A stretch of 64,000 nt of DNA from the NCBI RefSeq assembly GCF_900108565.1, contig NZ_LT629971.1:3038001-3102000 (forward strand), in the 5' to 3' direction. Source of the DNA: Mycolicibacterium rutilum. GTDB taxonomy: Bacteria > Actinomycetota > Actinomycetes > Mycobacteriales > Mycobacteriaceae. This document shows positions 57,992 through 64,000 of this stretch, in pieces; the stretch's first letter is position 1; the number at the start of each line of letters is the position of its first letter. The position numbers and the translations under genes are program-made. The notes beneath the pieces were generated by a model. That model had not been told where the DNA came from. It made no database searches and worked only from the letters and a program-made list of their open reading frames with translations.

Positions 57992-60864
57992 ACCACCACG
58001 GCGTTGGCGGGGACGAAGTTGTAGGTCACCGTGTATTCCGTGGCGTCCTCGGGTGTGGTGATGGTGTGGCTCTGCCCCAAACCGTCGGACCACCCGACGT
58101 ACACGAGTTGCCCGCCGTCGGCTGCCTGCGGCGACGGCGCGCTGACCACGCGCTCGACGCCCACGACCGCGTCCTCGATGACGTGCGAGCCGACATACCG
58201 GACACCGTCGACGGTGAACGCCGCATCCGGATGGCTGGCGGTGAACGTCAACTCGACCGTGTTGGGATGAATGTCCTTGAAGGTGGTGGTGGACAGGCCG
58301 CTGCTGTCGGTGACCGTCAGCGACACCCGGTAGAAGGTGTTGCCGAGCTGGTCACGGGTGCGGGGGATGGTGACGCTGCCGCTGGTGCCGATGATGTTGT
58401 CGCGGAACGGATGTGTGTGCTCGGCATGGTGGAACACGACAGTCCACTTGTATGCCTCCGGCGGCAGGGCACCGTCTTCGAGGTCAAAACCTTCGGCTTC
58501 GAAGGTGATGGTGTCGCCGGCGTCGTACTTGGCGGGCAGCGTGTCCTTGATGGTGGCGGTGGGCGCTGTGCTGCCGACGACGACCCGCTGGGTCGCCGTG
58601 CTCGTCTTGTCGCCGTCGGTGACCGTCAGCGTCACGTTGTAGGCGGTGTAGGCGCCGGTGGTGTTGGTGAACTTGATCGTCGGGTTCACCTCCTCTGAGG
58701 TGCGTCCGTCGCCGAAGGTCCAGCGGTACTGCAGCTGATCACCGTCGGGGTCGGTCGACTGGTCGGCGGAGAAATTCACCGTCAGCTCGCTGCCAGCACC
58801 GGAGGTGGGCGAGGCGGTGATGACGGCCGTCGGGCCCCGGTTGCCGCCAGAGGGCCGGATCACCGACAGCTGACCGGGATAGATGTTGAGCTGGTAGATG
58901 TTTCCGTCCGGGCTCTGGTCGAGTTTGACGGTGGTGCCGGCCTTGCTGTCGAAGGTCCGCTCGCTGATCAGGCTGGTGAACTCCTGGTCGAACGTCAGCT
59001 CCTTGATCCACCCGACCGAGTAGTCGGCGATGTAGACCTTATTGCGGTACTCGTCGGGAAGCGTTGTGCCCGTGTAGACGAGGACGGCGGTGATGGAGCC
59101 GGCGTTGGCGGGCGGCGCGGAGTGCGGGTAAGCGTAGATCGGGTTGACGTACTCGCAGTCGTCGCACTCGCCTTCTTCGGACGGCCAGCCGTAGTTGCCG
59201 CCGGGGGTGACGACGTTGAGTTCCTCCCACTCTGCTTCACCGACATCGGCGACCAGCAGCTTGCCGTTCGGGGTGAACGTGAACCGGAACGGGTTGCGGA
59301 ACCCGGTGGCGTAGATCTGCTTGATGGCACCGGGAGTGTTGAAGTACGGGTTGGTGCTCGGGGCTTCGCCGTTGCGGTCGAGGCGCAGGATCTTGCCGTG
59401 AATGTTACTCAGGTCCTGCGCGTTATCGCCCTCGGTGTTGTCGCCCACCGCCCAGTACAGGTATTCGCCCTGCGGGTCGAATTGGAGTTCACCGCCGTGG
59501 TGGAAGTTGTTACCCAGCTCGGTGGACACCAGCAGTTCCTGCTCGCTCTGGTATCCGAGGGTGTCGGGGTCGAGCCGCAGCTTCGACAGCCGGTCGAAGT
59601 TGTCCGCTCCGGTGTAGGCCACGTAGATGGTGTGATAGCCCTCGGCGCCGATCGTCCAGAACTGCGGGTCGACCTCGATGCCGACGAGGCCGCGTTCACC
59701 GTCGGCCGTCACGGTCGGCAGGGTGGTCAGGGTGGTGACTGTGCCGTCGGAGGGGTTGTAAACCTTGATGGTGCCGGACTTTTCGGTGATGAAGATACGG
59801 TCGACGGTGTCGCTGTCCCCGTCGGCGGGAAGGAACGCGAAGTCCGTCGGCTCGGTGAGGCCGCCGACGACGACCACACGTTCGAGTTCGTCGGGCAGCG
59901 AGAAGGATTCCTCGCACTGCGCGAGGAACTGGCCGATCTGAGCCGAGAACTGGCGTCCGAACGGAGAATTGCCGAAGTCAGCGACGGCCTGGGTGATCTG
60001 CTGGGTGACGCCGTGGAGGAACTGTGCAACCGGGGTGCGGCTGACGAACTCGACGACACGAGTGGTCTCTCTGCGGGCCCATTCCATCACGGCCGCGATG
60101 AGCGGGTTGCCCAGCGGTGACATCGGGCCGCCGGGGCCGGCCGTTCCGCCGCCTCCGGTGAATACCGACATCGCGGCGTTGACGAGCTTGATCGTGCCGC
60201 TGATGACGTTGCAGACGCACGTCGTCACGGCGTCGCGGACCTGCCGCACGACCTGGTCGGGCGTGGGCAGCCGGAACGGGACGACCGGAACGTGGGTGAC
60301 CGAGACGGCCTGTTCTGCTTGGCTTTCGGCGTCGGTGGTACTGCGATGGGTGTTCGCGGCCAGCAGTGTGGTGTCCTGCGTCGCGGTGTCGTCGGCAGTT
60401 TCCTCTGGCGCGGGTGAGGTGTCGTCGTTTCTGACGGTGGCTTCGGGGAGCGCCTCGGTCGATGAATCGTCGGTGCTGTCGTCGGTGCTGTCGTTGTCGG
60501 TGACCTCGTCGCTGGGTTCCGGTTCCTGCTCGGGCTCTTCGGCTTCCTCGTTCTCGCCGGCCTCTTCGTCTTCGGTTTCGTCCGGGTCGGCGTCTTCCTC
60601 AGGCGCGGCGTCGACGTCCTCCTCGCCGCTTGTCGGCGTCTCGGATGGTGATTCGGACTCGGCATCCGGATCGGTGGCGGAGGTGGTGCCCGAGGACGGA
60701 CCGGGGTCGTTGGAGTTCGTATCGGAGGATTCGGCCCCGGTCGAGGACGTCTGCTCGTCAGCCCACGCGATACCGGGACTGGTGGCGACGGCGCCCGTCA
60801 CGCCGAGCGCGACAGCAAGTGCCCCCACTCGGCCGATGTATCTGGCGTAACCGGAAATGGCCAT
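57988..60864 (-). CDS. Secreted sugar dehydrogenase-type beta-propeller with PKD domain
   Basis: 958 residues. Signal peptide of the same type as the giant paralogues (YIGRVGALAVALGV, AWAD near 36); acidic Glu/Asp/Ser/Thr-rich stretch about 37-190; a hydrophobic helical region about 200-320; a soluble quinoprotein sugar-dehydrogenase (GSDH/YliI-like) propeller about 326-625, with GLVGIEVDPQF, NNFHHGGELQFDP, GKILRLDRNG, ATGFRNPFRF and GGNYGWPSEEGECDDCEY; a PKD domain about 683-755 (ADQSTDPDGDQLQYRWTFGDG); and a further Ig-like C-terminal module. It may oxidise sugars outside the membrane with PQQ or another quinone, or serve as a carbohydrate-binding surface protein. ATG 60864 preceded by ATGGGGGTGCAC. 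Confidence 0.87.
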   Translation of the reverse strand: MAISGYARYIGRVGALAVALGVTGAVATSPGIAWADEQTSSTGAESSDTNSNDPGPSSGTTSATDPDAESESPSETPTSGEEDVDAAPEEDADPDETEDEEAGENEEAEEPEQEPEPSDEVTDNDSTDDSTDDSSTEALPEATVRNDDTSPAPEETADDTATQDTTLLAANTHRSTTDAESQAEQAVSVTHVPVVPFRLPTPDQVVRQVRDAVTTCVCNVISGTIKLVNAAMSVFTGGGGTAGPGGPMSPLGNPLIAAVMEWARRETTRVVEFVSRTPVAQFLHGVTQQITQAVADFGNSPFGRQFSAQIGQFLAQCEESFSLPDELERVVVVGGLTEPTDFAFLPADGDSDTVDRIFITEKSGTIKVYNPSDGTVTTLTTLPTVTADGERGLVGIEVDPQFWTIGAEGYHTIYVAYTGADNFDRLSKLRLDPDTLGYQSEQELLVSTELGNNFHHGGELQFDPQGEYLYWAVGDNTEGDNAQDLSNIHGKILRLDRNGEAPSTNPYFNTPGAIKQIYATGFRNPFRFTFTPNGKLLVADVGEAEWEELNVVTPGGNYGWPSEEGECDDCEYVNPIYAYPHSAPPANAGSITAVLVYTGTTLPDEYRNKVYIADYSVGWIKELTFDQEFTSLISERTFDSKAGTTVKLDQSPDGNIYQLNIYPGQLSVIRPSGGNRGPTAVITASPTSGAGSELTVNFSADQSTDPDGDQLQYRWTFGDGRTSEEVNPTIKFTNTTGAYTAYNVTLTVTDGDKTSTATQRVVVGSTAPTATIKDTLPAKYDAGDTITFEAEGFDLEDGALPPEAYKWTVVFHHAEHTHPFRDNIIGTSGSVTIPRTRDQLGNTFYRVSLTVTDSSGLSTTTFKDIHPNTVELTFTASHPDAAFTVDGVRYVGSHVIEDAVVGVERVVSAPSPQAADGGQLVYVGWSDGLGQSHTITTPEDATEYTVTYNFVPANAVVV

Positions 60865-61144
60865 GTGCACCCCCATAATTGACTGGCTCGTCACGGCGAA
60901 ACGATTCGCTGGCTAACTATGGCACTCAAATTCGCAGTGCACGGCAAAACCCGCTGATCTGCATGTTCATCGCATACTCATGGCAATGGCCAAAGTGATA
61001 TTGAAATTTGCTGAACATCAAGTGCCGGGCGGTTTATCCATTAAAGGACGCCTGGATGGCTTGATGGATGGATTGCAGTGAATGGTCGCGAATGGTGGGC
61101 GCCCCGGTTACGCTCGGCGCGTCACCAGCGATCGGGGGTGCGAC

Positions 61145-62305
61145 ATGCGAGTCGCCCGGATACTGACTGCGCTTCTTCTTGCGACCGCGACACTCGCAAC
61201 GGCGCAGCCCGCGGTCGCGCAACCGCTCGACCTGGCCGCGCGGCTCGACCATGTGATCGAGGAGCGGCTCGCCCAGATGGGCGCTCCCGGTGCGGTCGTG
61301 AGCCTGTCGATCCCGGGGGAGATCGAGTACCTGAAGGCGTTCGGGGTGGGCGACACCACCACCGGCGCGCCGATGGTGGTCGATGCGCACACCCGCATCG
61401 GAAGCGTCACCAAGACCTTCACCGGCACGGCGATTCTGCAACTTGTCGATCAGGGCCGGATCCGTCTGAGTGACCCGATCTCTCAATACGTCGAGGGCGT
61501 GCCGTCCGGGGACGTGATCACCTTGGACATGCTGGGCAGGATGCGTAGCGGCTTGGCCAACTACACCGATGTCGATGCGTTCGTCGACCGCCTCTACCGT
61601 GAGTCGCCGTTGGGACCGGATGCTTTCGCGACGACGCCGCGCGAGCTCGTCGACCTCGCGTTTGCCCAGCCGATGAACTTCGCGCCGGATTCCGATTACG
61701 AGTACTCCAATACCAACACGGTGCTGCTCGGCATGGTGATCGAGAAGGTGTCGGGAGTTCCGCTCGGACAGTTCCTGCAGGACAACATCTTCGGCCCTGC
61801 CGGACTCACGCAGACGAGTTATCCGGTCGACGGCTGGCTGCCGGCGCCGTATTCGCACGGGTACAACAAGTCGCCGGCCGAGGCGATCGTCGACACCACG
61901 TTGTGGAACCCGTCCTGGGCGGACGCGGCGGGCAAGATCGTGTCGAACGTCTACGACATGCGCATCTGGGCGAAAACGTTGGGCAGCGGCGCGCTGCTGA
62001 GACCGGAGACACAGACGCAACGGCTCAGCGGCGGCTCGTCGGTGGTTCCGGGCGTCGACTATGCGTTCGCGATCTTCAACGCCCAGGGCTGGCGGGGCCA
62101 CAACGGTGACATCCCGGGCTACGCGACGGTCGCGGTCTATCTGCCCGAGCGCGACGCAACGCTGGTGGTGTCTGTGAACTCCGATGTGGCCGAACCACAT
62201 TCGGCCGGCCAGATCGCCTTTGTCGTGACCGAGCTGGTGACGCCGGAGAACCTCTACGAGCTGGGCCCGCAACCGCCCGAAATGATCGACGAGCCCGACG
62301 CCTGA
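61145..62305 (+). CDS. Secreted serine hydrolase (class C beta-lactamase/DD-peptidase fold)
   Basis: 386-residue protein. Signal peptide 1-26 (ILTALLLATATLATAQPAVAQ), then the beta-lactamase fold: S87-V-T-K90 in RIGSVTKTF, YSN motif in DYEYSNTNTVLLGMVIE, and HNG in WRGHNGDIPGY as the KTG-equivalent. Typical of D-alanyl-D-alanine carboxypeptidase-like esterases; cell-wall peptide or ester hydrolysis outside the membrane. ATG 61145 starts the signal peptide; earlier codons add nothing useful. Confidence 0.9.
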   Translation: MRVARILTALLLATATLATAQPAVAQPLDLAARLDHVIEERLAQMGAPGAVVSLSIPGEIEYLKAFGVGDTTTGAPMVVDAHTRIGSVTKTFTGTAILQLVDQGRIRLSDPISQYVEGVPSGDVITLDMLGRMRSGLANYTDVDAFVDRLYRESPLGPDAFATTPRELVDLAFAQPMNFAPDSDYEYSNTNTVLLGMVIEKVSGVPLGQFLQDNIFGPAGLTQTSYPVDGWLPAPYSHGYNKSPAEAIVDTTLWNPSWADAAGKIVSNVYDMRIWAKTLGSGALLRPETQTQRLSGGSSVVPGVDYAFAIFNAQGWRGHNGDIPGYATVAVYLPERDATLVVSVNSDVAEPHSAGQIAFVVTELVTPENLYELGPQPPEMIDEPDA

Positions 62306-62755
62306 CGCGCCTGACCCGCCTGACTACCGATGCGACGCGCACCCGTCGGCGCGCGACCACGCAGGTCGTGAACATCAAAGCTCACGAGTGACGACGTACC
62401 ACCTCGTGCGGGAAGTGTTCAGCGACGGGCTCTGGCACGGGCTAATCGAACGCGACCTTCGCGTGAGCCGCTGCTCCCATTCTGGCGCGTAGCAGGTGTC
62501 ATCCCGGCAACCGAGTGCTCATCGAAGAGCGCTTCTATGCGTGATGGGAAATCGATTGACCATCAGTAAGTCACCGCACGCGACTGGCGGCACTCTGACA
62601 GAAGGGCGGCCTGACGCATAATCGGCGGTCACCGGGCGTGACATCGGGGCGTCCGAGGTGCTGACTGCGTTGTTGCCTAGAGCGTCAAATCTTCGCTCAC
62701 CGGACGACGTCCAAACGTTCGTTTATGCCATGCTTCGCGGGGTACGGACCTCGAG
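62306..62755. other. Gene-free stretch, 450 bases
   Basis: Lies between the serine hydrolase and the orphan membrane protein. I see no coding frame with mycobacterial codon bias, no tRNA and no strong hairpin. Mixed base composition with several short A+T-richer blocks; contains the promoter of the following gene, which I cannot place. Confidence 0.5.
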
Positions 62756-63781
62756 ATGTCCACTTCGCTTCTGCTGGTCTCGGATCCGGGCGTCCCAGCG
62801 GCTTTGGCACAAGACCTCTCCTCGAGCCTGCGGGAGACGTTGGCCGATATCTCGGCATCAGACCGAGAATGGCTGATCTCGGCGCAGGAGGGTACATATC
62901 GACTGACCGAGCAGGCGACGTTTGCAGAGGTCATGCAGGGAGTCGACCCAGCAAACCAGCCGCAGGACATCGTGGTGTACCTGACTGACCTGCCCCGTCG
63001 TGACGGCACACTTCCGGTGGTGGCTGATATCAGCGTCCCTGGGCGTTTTGGTGTCGTATCCGTGGCGTGCATGGGCGGCCTGTTCATCCGGCGACGAGTG
63101 AGAGACACGGTCACGGGAGTCGTGGCCGAAATTGAGGATCAGCCGGATCGGCCAGCGCATGTCGGCAGGCTGAGGAGGACCGAGGACGAGCACAGTGTGC
63201 GCTATACGGCGCCGCCCCCGTTCGCGCGGCTGCGTCTACTCATTGGCATGGTCTATGCCAATCGCCCGTGGCGGTTAGCGGCTGGCCTCTCGCGTGTCAT
63301 GATGGCAACCTTCGCCACTGGCGCGGTGAGTTTGGCGTATCCCACCATCTGGCAGCTCTCCGCGACGATGGGGCCGTGGCGACAAAGTGCGACAACGTTT
63401 CTCGCGACGGCGGCGATGGTGGGATGGCTGATCGTTAATCACGAACTATGGGAACGGCCGCGCGGAAGAATCGAACGGGAACGTGCCGCTCTTTACAATG
63501 CCTCGACCGTCATCACCTTGACCATCGGTGTAGTAGTCCTGCACCTGTCGTCGTTTGTGCTGCTATTGCTAACCGCGTGGTGGACGCTTCCGCCGACGCT
63601 GCTCGGGCAGAATCTCGGCCACGCGGTCGGCCCCTCGGATTATCTGAGGCTGGCATGGCTGGTGGCAGCAGTCGCAACATTGGGCGGTGCACTCGGATCT
63701 GGGCTGGAGGATGACAACGCCGTCAAGCAGGCAGCTTACGGAGCACGCCAACAACAGCGGTTTCGGTCCGAGCGCGTCTGA
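62756..63781 (+). CDS. Unrecognised integral membrane protein
   Basis: 341 residues. The first 150 or so are soluble and mixed alpha/beta (SLLLVSDPGVPAALAQDL, DIVVYLTDLPRRDG, VADISVPGRFGVVSVACMGGLF), followed by four or five hydrophobic segments at about 180-200, 210-228, 247-275 and 299-318, and a basic C-terminal tail. No family motif recognised. Codon use is less G/C-biased in the third position than in neighbouring genes (for example gtggcgacaaagtgcgacaa near 63375), which could indicate acquisition. Start ATG 62756 has only a weak ribosome binding site. Confidence 0.72.
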   Translation: MSTSLLLVSDPGVPAALAQDLSSSLRETLADISASDREWLISAQEGTYRLTEQATFAEVMQGVDPANQPQDIVVYLTDLPRRDGTLPVVADISVPGRFGVVSVACMGGLFIRRRVRDTVTGVVAEIEDQPDRPAHVGRLRRTEDEHSVRYTAPPPFARLRLLIGMVYANRPWRLAAGLSRVMMATFATGAVSLAYPTIWQLSATMGPWRQSATTFLATAAMVGWLIVNHELWERPRGRIERERAALYNASTVITLTIGVVVLHLSSFVLLLLTAWWTLPPTLLGQNLGHAVGPSDYLRLAWLVAAVATLGGALGSGLEDDNAVKQAAYGARQQQRFRSERV

Positions 63782-63867
63782 AAGAGGCGGCCAGCGCAGC
63801 GATACAGCAGGCCGGGGCACATGGAACTCTTTGTTCGGTCGGTAGGCAGCGTTGGTCTGCACGTGAG

Positions 63868-63940
63868 TGCCCCCGGCAGGATTCGAACCTGCGGCCTTCT
63901 GCTCCGGAGGCAGACGCTCTATCCCCTGAGCTACGGGGGC
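63868..63940 (-). tRNA. tRNA-Arg (anticodon CCG)
   Basis: 73-nt tRNA on the minus strand. Acceptor GCCCCCG pairs with CGGGGGC plus discriminator A; D arm GCTCAGGGGATAGAGC; anticodon stem TCTGC/GCAGA around CTCCGGA, giving anticodon CCG for CGG codons; T arm with GGTTCGAATCC. CCA is not encoded. In M. tuberculosis a tRNA-Arg gene lies near argS in this part of the chromosome. Confidence 0.97.
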
Positions 63941-64000
63941 GCATGCATAACTTGCGCCGATGGGCCTGCACAGCCTAACGCATGGCGGCGACGGTCAACG

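Noticed and set aside
62658..62876. A 72-codon frame at the start of the orphan membrane protein region
   Set aside because: It overlaps the better supported gene at 62756 in another frame and has no coding bias or ribosome binding site.
63868..63940. tRNA-Arg as the attachment site of an integrated element
   Set aside because: No integrase gene, no second copy of the tRNA 3' end and no phage or conjugation genes in the window.

Overview
The window is high-GC actinobacterial DNA. The gene order is that of a Mycobacterium/Mycolicibacterium chromosome. From about 0.9 to 37.9 kb the genes follow the order I know from M. tuberculosis Rv1272c-Rv1287: two ABC exporter subunits, lprB, lprC, a SixA-like phosphatase, SbcD-like and SbcC-like proteins, a GMC oxidoreductase, oppBCDA, carbonic anhydrase canA, cysD, cysNC and an Rrf2 regulator. 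That backbone is interrupted by extra material: an AbiEi-like gene, a DUF309 gene, an IS630-type insertion sequence, an organosulfur monooxygenase pair, small exported proteins, and a PhoP-like two-component system followed by glycosyltransferases. A tRNA-Arg(CCG) gene closes the right end.

Layout. 0-0.85 kb: 5' part of a molybdopterin oxidoreductase. 0.9-6.3 kb: heterodimeric ABC exporter, the lprB/lprC lipoproteins, SixA. 6.4-13.4 kb: SbcCD-like pair, AbiEi-like gene bracketed by two palindromic repeats, GMC oxidoreductase, DUF309. 13.36-14.49 kb: complete IS630-type element. 14.5-22.5 kb: NtaA-like and DszC/SfnB-like monooxygenases, then oppBCDA. 22.7-31.9 kb: three short exported proteins, an OB-fold-like protein, response regulator and histidine kinase, a GT39 enzyme, a GT2-GtrA fusion, a second GT39 enzyme and a small secreted protein. 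32-37.9 kb: sulfate assimilation and neighbours (canA, cysD, cysNC, cysQ-like, cysteine hydrolase, Rrf2). 37.9-45.7 kb: TetR with divergent hydrolase operon, glyoxalase-like protein, NarL-type two-component system with a DUF4097 protein, DUF4032, F420-type oxidoreductase. 45.7-60.9 kb: three large secreted proteins sharing one kind of signal peptide (two beta-propeller/Ig-repeat/glycoside-hydrolase paralogues of about 1400 residues and one sugar dehydrogenase-PKD protein), interleaved with two SDRs and an amidase. 61-64 kb: serine hydrolase, an unrecognised membrane protein, tRNA-Arg.

Functional threads. Sulfur acquisition is well represented: peptide uptake by Opp, a probable organosulfur monooxygenase pair, sulfate activation by CysD/CysNC, PAP removal by a CysQ-like phosphatase, and a cysteine-free Rrf2 regulator. 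Two very short leaderless reading frames end in ATGA overlaps with oppB and cysD. The PhoP-like system has PhoP-type boxes in its own divergent promoter and runs directly into lipid-linked glycosyltransferases, which suggests regulated envelope glycosylation. The large secreted proteins look like surface or exported polysaccharide-active enzymes.

Non-coding structure is also notable. A 60-bp palindrome family occurs three times, once inside a gene where it encodes the N-terminus. An unrelated 63-bp perfect-arm palindrome sits in frame in an ABC exporter gene. The IS element lies exactly in the shared CTAG of two convergent stop codons. All calls come from reading the sequence; no database search was run.
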